Shown here one piece after another: positions 22,521 through 33,900 of a DNA stretch of 64,000 nt (the stretch's first letter is position 1; the number at the start of each line of letters is the position of its first letter). The DNA lies in contig JBAMJR010000003.1 of the NCBI GenBank assembly GCA_038501785.1, positions 2,428,501 to 2,492,500 of the forward strand, written 5' to 3'. Made by a program: the position numbers and the translations under genes. This DNA comes from Myoxocephalus aenaeus (lineage: Eukaryota > Chordata > Actinopteri > Perciformes > Cottidae). The notes under the pieces are model-generated. The model was not told the origin of the DNA, did no database searches, and worked only from the letters and a program-made list of their open reading frames with translations.

Positions 22521-25500
22521 GCAGCGGGGTCTGTTAGTTGATGTGTTAACCCCCAGTAGCAGAAACTATCTCCATCACCAGCAGGAGGGTTCAGTAACTA
22601 ATCCAAGCTGCATTGTTTTGTATTGTCAGGTACCAGCGACCCGTACGTGAAATTCAAGTTGGACGGGAAGACGTTCTACAAAAGCAAAGTGGTTTACAAA
22701 GACCTCAACCCCACATGGAATGAGACCTTCTCCCTGCCCGTGAAGGATCTGAACCAGAACCTGTACATCAAGGTAACTAAAAGTTCATCATTTGAACACA
22801 GGAGAGCGGTGCTGGTCCAGGTGGGAACGATGTGGGTTGCAGCTCCAGAGCCATGCATGCATCCATCAGGGAGGTCTAATGTGCGTCCATGTATCACTGC
22901 TGCGTCTCCATGCTGCTCTCTGCATTAACTCTCTTGGTGCTTTGGCCGGGACGCAGGTGTACGACCGGGATCTGACCACCGACGACTTCATGGGCTCCGC
23001 CAGCGTCACCCTCAGTGAGCTGGAGATGGACAAGTGAGTGTTTCAGTGGGAGCAGTCAGATGAGGCATTGTGTGGCTTATAAACTCATACTGGGTTCTTG
23101 AGAATTACAAAAATAATAATCTGATGACAATGTATCGGTATTTCTTTTTTTTTTTTTACAAATATTTTGATAAATATTCCGTAATCTTACATTTTTCATA
23201 GGAACTGTAACCATAATACATATTTAGTGGCACAGATTGCAGTTGACAAATAAACTCGCCAGTGCTCTCTAGTGGACAAACTAAGTAGTGGAATCAAAAA
23301 TTACCTAAAAAATGTCTTTGACATTTATATACTGCATATAGTAAGTAAGTATATTTATATTGCACTTATTACAGACAAGGGTCACAAAGTGCTGTAGAGG
23401 GGTTGAGAAAACAAAAACTAAACATAAATCAAACCAGTAAAATACACAATAAAAACAATAAAAGAAAATAAATACGCCGGTGTAAACCAGTACATCTTTA
23501 GTCTTTTTTAGAATCAGAATGATCCTGCATTTCACAAGCAAAAAGCTAAGATTAGACCCCGCCCCCATTTTTTTTTTTTTCTGCTTTCCTAGCCTGTAAC
23601 TTTTAATTTAAGATTACATCTTCTCCTTTTGTCTTCAGGCTCAGCGAGATGTCTTTGCCCTTAAACGACCCGAACAGCCTGGAGGAGGACATGGGGGTCG
23701 TGCTGGTGGACATGAGTCTGTCCCTCCGAGACGGAGGCAGCAAAAGAGGCAGTGTAATACATAACAGAGAGGACACTTGTCCTGCATTGTATTTCTTGCA
23801 CATGCATGGTTTTACCCGGCGTTCCTGTCCATGTCCTACTAACCACAGTGTCATTTTGTTTTGTTGCTAACATGCATGCTCCCGTCGGCAGCGGTGGCCC
23901 CAAAAAAGGAGTTTTACGGTACGCTGGAGGGAACACACGAGACTAATATATAAAGTTATTTAAAGGAAAAGAGAGACCAACATTTTGTCAAGTTACAGCT
24001 GGAGTTGATCATTTTGCACAAGAGGGCAGCAAATCACCATGTTGTCGACTCTGTCTATTGCACCAAATTAAATCTGACAATTATCTCCAGTAACTGTAAG
24101 ATTAAACATGCTGAGGTACTGTGTACCTGAAGCATATCACATACTGAGTAGATCCACATCTTGACTCATTTAACAAAGTGCTTTTTGCCGACTGGATACA
24201 CAACTCAATGTGTTGTTTAAAGAAGCAGCAGCAGCTGCTGCCGCAAATACTTTTTATAGGAAATGAATTAGCCTTTTTTTAAAGGAAGAATAAGTATCTG
24301 TTGTGTAATTTGTGGGAGAACGGTCCAATCTGGAACATAGAAGCATCGTAACATACTGAAGTAAACTCAATGCGTCACATGACCGGCGTGAGTGCAAACG
24401 GCCGTTGAATGGAAATCGTTTGTCACAAATGTAAATCATCCCAGTAGCAAAAGCCCTGTGGCGTGTTGCATTTAGCACACGTATGTCCAACTTTTCATTT
24501 ATAAGAAGAAGAATATGTATTTTTTTTTTTAAACGTTTTACTAGTGTCGCTTTAAATACATTTAATAATATATCTGTGACCTTTTGGTCCAATAGGAACC
24601 AATGGGCATTCTTGACAATAAAAAAAATCAAATGAAAAATTGCCAGCAATATCTATAAAATGAGTGTGGTGAGGTGTCTTCACCCACAGAGCAGCTGCTT
24701 AATGCATTGTTGTAGTTTTATTTAGTCGGGCCGCTCCGTCTGCAAGCTCCTTTGATGGCGTTTGCGGCCTCCGGGTTGTGCGTGTGGAAGTAGCGGGTGT
24801 CATTACCTAACACGGGCCACCGTGCGCGTGTCCCAGACGCTAACTGCGTTCTGCCAAGTGCATTCAGTGCGGCCCGTTAATTGAAACATGATTTTATTTT
24901 TTTTATTTTTTTTCTGCCGACGCATGCGGCGTCACTGTCGGCTGGATCTGCCTTAATTGAATCTGGGTTAAATATATGTCCCTACAGGGTGGCGTCTTCA
25001 TGTAAGCTTTCAGCTAATTATCTGAGAATATGGCTCCCTATTATACGTGGAAGAAAGACGCCGCTCTGCATTGTAGCCACTGCAGGCTTTACCTAATCTC
25101 TCAGTGCACTGAAGGGACAATTCGGCTTTCTTTTCACTGGAGGAGGACGACAATGCCGCTTCATTCAGCCGTCTCTCCCCAAAAGAAGCACCGATTTGGG
25201 ATCGCGTCGCTATCCCATAGTGGCTTTGTGTTTTTTTTTTTTACTCGTGGCAATCCCCATTTTTGTTTACTGCACCGGTTTGTGTTTGTGTCTCCCGCCT
25301 CTGCATGATGCATGCAGTCGTTTATGAAAGATGAGAGGGAGGTAATGGGTCGGTAAATAGACGCCCTGAATCTCTTTAACCCCCTTTTCACCTTTTTTTT
25401 TGTTTCAAATCCCAGTCGGGAGGCTCTTCTCAGAACTTCCGTCAGTCGGAGGCCCTGAGGAAGAGTCAGCTGTGGACGTCTGTGGTGACGGTGACTCTGG

Positions 25501-27904
25501 TCGAGGGTCAGGAGCTGCCGCTGGACGCTCAGGGAGGTCAGCTCTATGTTCGCTTCAGACTGGGAGAGCAGCGACACAAAAGCAAGGTACTGGATGTAGG
25601 ACTAATGCTTTTCATCTCCTCCTCCTCCTCCTCAATTGTCCTTGTTCTTAAACCCCTCTCCACCCCCTAATCTCTTTTATTCTCCTCACCCTATCTCCTC
25701 TGCTCCTTTTCTCCTCCTCTCCAATCCAAAACACTTTTCTTTATTATTAACCTTTTACTTCCCCCTCTCTTTTTGCAGGTGTATAATCATGCTATTCTGG
25801 TCTCTACATGCAAAGTGTGACGTTTAAAATTAAATATGGGACGTGTTTAAAATCTGACATTTTGACATATGTATTTCTTAGTAATATTGTATATTTACCT
25901 TGAGCTTGCACTTGTACATTATAAGGTATTTTATGCCGTATATAGTATGTTTTTAGCTTTTGCATTTCCATTTCCCACACTGTCCAGAGTGATAACTAAT
26001 AGAGCAGTAGAATAAACTGTTAAAAAGTGTAAATGTTGGGCTTTTAATGCCCTTATAATCTCTGACGTGGTCACAGATCATGTATAGCAACGGAATAAGA
26101 TTAAAATTGATTTAGCTGTGTGTGTGACATGAACAGCTTTGATCACTGCTGGATGATGTCTAGCAGTGATGCTCCTTTTCTGGCGCCGCGGTACTGTCAC
26201 TGATGATCGGCTCTCTATTCTGCCCCATCATCCATCACACATCAAAGCTACATGCTAATGAGCCGCGCAGCTCCTTCCTTTTTCTTATGTGAAGGTCCAA
26301 GATGACAGAAACTACTTTTTATTGCCTTCATGTGCGATGGGAATTTCTGATGCTGATTCCTGAAACCGCTCGAGAACACGCACGAGTCTGTTGGGGAAAA
26401 TGCAAACTCACAAAAGTTGGTTTAAAAAGTCTGGACACACTATAACTGGTTCATTATCTCAATAATAGGTTCTAAATATGTTATGTAATTAAGTTTAGTA
26501 AATTCTCCACATTTGTAGTTTCTTTTTCCCGCACTTTTGGTTAAACCTTCTTCAACTTCAACACAATGGATATAAAAAAAATAAAAAATTAAACCATGAA
26601 AGCGCTATGTACATTAAGTGAAATTAAGTTGGCGACTCATCAGTCAGTACAGCAGTAACCGGTAAAAACATTTATAAAAACATTAAGACAGGACATTCTC
26701 ATTTAAAACAAGACATTTAAAAAATAAATAAAACATAAAACACAGGCATCAATGGCTTAAAAGTGAAAAAAAAGCCATCCTATGATGCATAACATAACAG
26801 GGAGAATATGGCATCAACATGTTGTGACTGTTATCTGCATTTAAATTGGCTACTCTCAGCATACAATGCATGTGAATAAGAAAATATATCTTTTTTTTTG
26901 TATTTATTCAGAATCACTGCAAAGTGGCCAACCCTCAGTGGAGAGAGAGGTTCACCTTTAACCAGTTCGTGGACAGGCCAGACAACCTGGAGGTGGAGCT
27001 CTGGTCCAAGGAAGGACGGAGGAACGAGGAGTGTTTGGGAACGTGAGTCTGCCTTCTGAACCAGTGTGTCTCTGAACCAGTGTGTCTCTGACCCAGTGTG
27101 TCTCTGAACCAGTGTGTCTCTGAACCAGTGTGTCTCTGACCCAGTGTGTCTCTGACCCAGTGTGTCTCTGACCCAGTGTGTCTCTGACCCAGTGTGTCTC
27201 TGAACCAGTGTGTCTCTGACCCAGTGTGTCTCTGAACCAGTGTGTCTCTGAACCAGTGTGTCTCTGACCCAGTGTGTCTCTGAACCAGTGTGTCTCTGAA
27301 CCAGTGTGTCTCTGAACCAGTGTGTCTCTGAACCAGTGTGTCTCTGACCCAGTGTGTCTCTGAACCAGTGTGTCTCTAACCCAGTGTGTCTTCTGAACCA
27401 GTGTGTCTTCTGAACCAGTCTGCCTTCTTAACCAGTCTGTCTCTAACCCAGTGTGTCTCTGAACCAGTGTGTCTCAAACAAGTCAAAGTCAGTTTTAATT
27501 GTCACTGCTTCCATTTGTGCAAACATACAGAAGACCTGAAATTGTGTTTCTCTTCTGTCTGACATAAAGTGAATAGTGCAACAGTTAATAAAGTAAAAAA
27601 TAGACAACATATAAACAACATATAACATATAAACATAGTGCAAAACAGTTACAAAAGTAAAAAATAGACAACATATAGCCTATAACAACATAAAAACAAC
27701 ATATATACACCCAGTGCGTCTCTGACCCAGTGCGTCTCTGACCCAGTGCGTCTCTGACCCAGTGCGTCTCTGACCCAGTGCGTCTGTGACCCGTCAGATG
27801 TCCAGTGTCCCGCCCTCATACTGTCTCAAAGCCACAGCATGCAGCAGTGAGCAACGCGAGAAGGATTAAGTGTGTGTTCGTCTTGAGTATGCGGGCTTCT
27901 ATGC

Positions 27905-27994
<90 letters not shown>

Positions 27995-30900
27995 CGCAGT
28001 ATGTGAAGGCCTGTGTTTGTGTGTGTGCAGGTGTGGCGTTGACCTGTCCAAGATGCCATTCAATAAGAGGCAGCTGCTCACACACACCCTGGACCAGGGG
28101 AGAGGGCGCCTGGTCCTCCTGATCACACTGAACACGTGCAGCGGCGTCTCCATCTCTGACCTCGGTGCCGCGCCGCTCGACGACCCCAAAGCACAACAGA
28201 ACCAGCTGGACAACTATGTCAGTACCCGCGCCGATGTTTTGTGTTCTATCTCTTCACCACCTGCTGCTTCTTCCTCAGTATATCTGACACTTCCATTCGG
28301 ATCGTTACCAGCCGCGACAAGGCGTTTTCTGTGTGCGAGTCATGACGGTGGAATGTGTTTATGTATCTGTCCGTCTCTGGACGCTGTGGAGTTGAGATCA
28401 AGGTGAAGGCAGAGCTGGAAGATGGGGTGGTGGTCTGAACACACACACACACACACACATACACACACTTCACGCCCCTGGCTTGATTTGACGGCGCGGC
28501 TTATGTGATCCCATCACAAGATGGTCTGTAGGTATCAGGAAAATCTCTTCTGATGATTGTTAATTAAGGCGAGGGAAAGCAAACGGAGATAAGAGTGAGG
28601 AGAGAGGCGCGTATGGTGAGCTGTGATAATGAAGTGGACATTTAGTCCAAACCTATATGTGGTTATTGTCTGAAGCTGATAAAACGTGCCGTGATTTTTG
28701 GGGGGGGGGTTGAACTTTTTAAGTTTAAACTGCTCCCAGCGTTACTGCTGTACTTTCCGTGTCGAGAGGCCAAGAGATGGCAGCATCTGCCAGGCCGTGT
28801 GCTGGGAGTCGGTACCAAAAATATTTGTGCCTTTTTTCAGGGTTGAGCTGAAGGTTTTTGACTTCCAGTTACAGCTACGCTGGGGAAGGTCTGTTGCGTT
28901 GAAGAAGTAGACGCAGTGGAAAAAAAGCGGGTCCAACGTGAACCTCTCTGCTTTCATGATGTTCAGATAAATATTTATGACAGCAGAAGATACCAGACCA
29001 TTAATAGATACTGTTATCAAAAGCTGCACTTAAATCCAATCCCTGTTTTTGTTTTTTTTGTGGGTGGGAGCATTTTACCATCAATCATTTTTTCAAAGCA
29101 AAACATAGATATCACTATGCAGCCGCTGTACTGAGTTCAGGCCAAAAAAGTATGGGAAGAAGAACTTTCAGTGACTTGAAACGTGCGTGAGATGGAGAAT
29201 CAGTTAGGAGCCGGGCCTGTGTTGAGCACACGTGTCTTGTTTGTGTATTGTATAAGTCGGCCATGAAAAAATGATTCCCAGAATCCCTCCATGCCGTCGT
29301 CAAGTATGAAATGCTGTTTTCTGATAAAGATTATTGCGAGAAAGAAGATCTTTTGACCAGTTCAAGTTATTTTTGCTATGCAAAAGCACTGCTTTTCGTT
29401 GACTGTCTCTCAAATCTCAGATGCATAGCTTCCCAGAAAAAAATGGCAGTGCCCCAACAACATTTAACAACGCTTCTTTAAACTCATTTCTTTAAGATTA
29501 GCAAAGTGCACAGTCTGTTTGGCACTGAGGTGGGAAACGTCTGCATTAAATGCTGTGGATTTATCTTTGAATGTCCAAATTATATGGATCATATAAGTTG
29601 AACTGAACTTGGTCACTTTATCATTCACCTGGTGCAATATTATTACGTATATTACGTGTATTTACGTGCAATACGTTCAAGTACTTTTCTATTCAGTCTG
29701 TATATTAATATTCTCTACTGTTTTACTGCTCATTTATATTTATTTATATTACTTGTTTCTACTGTATTATTCTTCTTTTTATTCTTTTTATTCACTTGTG
29801 AGCAAGGCTGCTGTAATCCTGTAATTTCCCCACTGAGGGACTAATAAAGGATTATCTTAATTTATCTTATCTTATCACATGGCTAATTTATAACACATGG
29901 AAAGACTCTGTTAATATGTTCTTTTATGTTGTGAATCAAACATTTAATAAATCTAAAATCCAATGGAAAGCTGGGCTAAGGAACACGCGGTTTAGTTTTT
30001 GAAGCAAATATCTTATTTCAAGGATTCCCAAACATTGTGAGGAATTGTTTGAACATTTCTTTTTCTCACTGCTCGTGTATCCTATGATTACAAACAAAGA
30101 ACACGGAGGGTTGTGCAGGCTTTTAAGGTGGCAGTAGGTGCTCTCTGATGTTTTCTATCTTGTGTTAATGTGTCCAAACCCCCCGCGCTTCCTGTCTGTC
30201 CCCCACAGAGTTTGAAAAGGTCCCTGAAAAATGTCCGTGATGTTGGTTTCCTTCAAATCAAAGTCATCAAGGCTGCAGATTTGCTGGCTGCTGATTTAAA
30301 CGGTGCGTCACGACGTTCTGATTTTGATTTCTTTGTTCTTTTGTTACATTTAAACGGGACAGAGGGGAGCCGAGTGTGAAAGTGTTTTATTTTAAATTTT
30401 TCATGTTGTGTTCTGCAGGCAAGAGCGATCCCTTCTGTGTGTTGGAGCTGGGGAGCGACAGACTGCAGACTCACACGGTCTACAAGAGCCTCCACCCAGA
30501 GTGGAATAAAGTCTTCACATTGTCAGTTTGAGTCTCTCTTTTTTTTTCTCTTCTTCTTCTCATTAACACACACACACACACAACGTGATGCATGTACGTT
30601 CTGTTCCGTTTGATCACAATTTGAAACGCTCCTGGAACGTCGTGGCCATTGTTTGTGAGGAGAATCTGTCCTCTCGTTCTGTCTCCGCAGTCCCGTCAAA
30701 GACATTCACGACGTCCTGGTGGTGACCATCTTCGACGAGGATGGAGACAAGGCGCCAGACTTCCTGGGAAAAGTTGCCATTCCCCTGCTCACGGTACTCG
30801 CCGCCTCACCCAAGAGTCCGTCACGCCGACAAATAGACTTTAATCTATTTGCACTGTGTGTCTAAATTAAAGTGAAGAGGGCGATAACACTCCTTCGCTA

Positions 30901-33900
30901 AGACGTGATGCGGCACGACTGACGGTCGGGTTCACGGGCGAGTTCAGCACCTGACGCCCCTTTCTGTCCCGCAGATCCGCAGGGGACAGCCGATCGCCTT
31001 CCCGCTGAAGAAAGAGGACTTAGGTGGGCTGTCGAAGGGGACCATCACTCTGGAGCTGGAGGTTATTTTTAACCCTGTAAGTAAAAGTTCAGCCTGCAAT
31101 GAGGACACGAGTGTGTGATGGCTATGAAGCATATAGGCCCCCATTCTGTCTGCTTCTCATTGCTTCATCCTTTTTTTCTTCTTCTTATCAGGTCAGAGCG
31201 AGTGTAAGAACCTTCCAACCAAAGGAGAGAAGATTCATGGAGGATAATCCCAAATTTTCCAAAAAGGTTCGATGCAGCGACGGTACTTTTTTTTTTTTTA
31301 ATGTTTAAAACAGGATTGGGGAATCATCATTTTCCATTAAGTCAAGAAAATACATTTGGTAACACGCATATGGTACATATAGATTTAAGTTTTTTTTTTG
31401 TTTGTTTTATTCATCCGGAGCAGCGGACACTTGCATACAAAGGGTAGAATATCCATCAACTCCATTAGTGCTGAATCCATTCTTCGATAAATCAATTAGT
31501 TGAATATATTATATAAATGTTCTGCACGTTCTCTTCTGATGGTACATTTAATGTTTGGAGTTCAGACTTTTTGGTTTGAACTTTTTTGACATTTTATTGA
31601 CCAAACAAGAAACGTATGAGCAGATTAATTGCTAATGAAAGTTATTTGTTTTAGCTTTAAACTCCATAGTGTTAAACGTTACAAGCGACCAGCAGTAAAG
31701 AGGCCGAGGGTCAGAGGTCACTGCACTTTTGACGATAATCATGTGATGCTTGGATAATTGAAACTTAAAAAAAAAAAGGAGCTAAGAGAGAAAGAGGACA
31801 ACAAGTTGTTGTCCATGTTTATTACCAATAGCTCTTTATGAACTGAACATAAAAACATTTTTTTTTTAAACATTGTTAATGAACATTTTGAGCGTTTTAC
31901 TTTTCTCTAAAAACCAAGCGCCTGCACTTTGCCTGAATTAGTTGAATTGAGCTTTAATTGACCCCAACTGTGACTGAGTTTGTGTCCAGTGTTCTGCTAC
32001 GTTAGTTTGATATACAGTGTGCAAGACAGGGTGCGAGACCGGGTGCCTGACTGTCTGTACTTCCCACAAAGACTCATTGTTGTCAGACAATACATCGTTC
32101 GCTAACGCCAAAATTGGCTTACACACTGAGCGCTCGGATCATAATGTGCAGGGTTTCCTTTCTGTTTTCATGTTGAAAGTCTTGGTTGACAAAATCAGGT
32201 CAGATTACTGAAATTGTTTTGCCCCCTGACCACAATGGCTCATGCACGCCAAAAACCTACCAGCTCCTCGACTATGACACTAGCTGACTGGACGTTTCCT
32301 GTTTCGCCTTTTTTATAAAAAAAAAAAGGGGAAATAAATCAACCTACCGTAAAAGCCGGGTTATAAGCCGCTCCTACCTTCTGTGGTTGTCCCTGCTGCT
32401 GCTAGCTCCCCGCTGTAGCAAGCTAGCGCTGCTGCTAGCTCCACGCTGTAGCAAGCTAGCGCTGCTGCTAGCTCCCCGCTGTAGAAAGCTAGCGCTGCTG
32501 CTAGCTCCCCGCTGTAGCAAGCTAGTTCTGCTGCTAGCTCCCCGCTGTAGCAAGCTAGAACTGCTGCTAGCTCCCCGCTGTAGCAAGCTAGCGCTGCTGC
32601 TAGCTCCCCGCTGTAGCAAGCTAGCGCTGCTGCTAGCTCCCCGCTGTAGCAAGCTAGCGCTGCTGCTAGCTCCCCGCTGCCCGAGTCGGGCGTCGAGCCG
32701 TGGCTGGTCCCGCTACCTTCGGTTGTCGGGGAACTAGTGGAGAGCTGGCGGAGAGCTAGCCGGGAGCTAGCAGCAGCGCTAGCTGGCTACAGTGGGGACA
32801 ACCACCGAACGTAGTAGTGGATTGTAACCCGACTTTTACGGTATACACAATGAAAACCTCCTTTTTGAGCACTTTTCTACACATTTGAAACATAACTACT
32901 GTAATATGTCTGTGTATCTTGTTCAGGAGCTGGCCAGGAACGTGCTGCGTGTCCAGACTCTGTTCCGGGCCATCAAGTCGACGTTGCAGTACATCAAAAG
33001 CTGCTTCCAGTGGGAGAGCATCCAGAGGAGCCTGCTAGCCTTCCTGGTGAAGCGCTTTCCCTGCTTATCAACACGCTATATCTGCATCTCCCTCTGTTTT
33101 CCCTCCGAGCTGCAGAAGACGACCGCGGTCTGGCTATCCCCTACTTGAACTCTCCCCGCGAGATTATTAATCAATGCGGCGTTCGGGGCTCGGCCCCGTC
33201 TCTGCCTTGGGAGCGGACGCTTCTCGGTGTTTGTGTGTCTCGTGGATCCAGAGTTAAGCCTCAGCTGGAGAGAGAGTCCCAGTGGAGTCGAGATAGAGTC
33301 TATTTTCGTTCTGCTTCCCTGACAACTCATTAACCCGCCGTCCAATCTGCGCGCGGTTTGATTTAGACGCCATTATGCAGACAGAAGTCCAATTAAAAGG
33401 CTCTTCAGAGATAAGGCGTGTTCTCCATCCTCCCATTGTTGAATACAAGTGTTCGGCAAACGGGTGAAGCCGCGCAGACCTTCGTCTTTTAAACTGTGAA
33501 GTGGAGTGCGCGCTGATCTTTTTTGACTTCGCTCTCTCCCAGATCATAGCTCGATTTTGAAAAGGCACACAGTAAGTTGTGCTTTAACTATGCAGGCAAT
33601 CAAGGTCATGGAAAGTTCTTTTTGTTTTTGCGGCTAGCGTCCTGTAGATGGCACTAAAGTTTTGCAAAGACTTGTAAAGGAGATACTGTACGGCAGCCAA
33701 TAGTACAGTTTGTTCTTAAAAAAAAAAAAAATAGGGAGCTGCAGCACAGAGCTGCTATCGAAACAGAAGCTTCAGCTTCGAGTTGCTCATTTAGTTTTGT
33801 GGGTTCTAGAAGCTGTGTCGTCAGCAGGCAGTGTACTGTAATCTGAAATATTTACACTGTAGTTAATGCAGGTAAAAAAAAAAAATATATATACATACAT

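Larger units (their letters stand above)
20385..22629 (+). other. mctp2: mctp2 intron 3
   Basis: Contains a minus-strand LINE-type repeat (20.7-21.1 kb), a few T runs and an (ATT)n microsatellite at 22494-22521. No other feature is supported. Confidence 0.85.
27043..28030 (+). other. mctp2: mctp2 intron 9, almost entirely repetitive
   Basis: The 988-bp intron consists of a 16-bp minisatellite, a dispersed-repeat insertion, more minisatellite, about 110 unique bases and a long (TG)n tract ending close to the acceptor. Confidence 0.9.
31267..32926 (+). other. mctp2: mctp2 intron 15
   Basis: A/T-rich, with a full MITE copy carrying an internal minisatellite at 32.3-32.8 kb, directly upstream of exon 16. 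Confidence 0.85.

Noticed and set aside
27870..28406. 178-codon + strand open frame
   Set aside because: Its first part is (TG)n read as Cys-Val. Its second part is the real mctp2 exon 10 (28031-28217) read through into the next intron.
31192..31282. Longer version of mctp2 exon 15 ending at the GTACTT donor
   Set aside because: It adds 16 nt and breaks the frame into exon 16; the shorter form aligns with human without gaps.
32374..32737. Repeat proteins on both strands (11-residue units)
   Set aside because: They are produced by the 33-bp array inside a MITE; neither strand shows codon bias, promoter or conservation.
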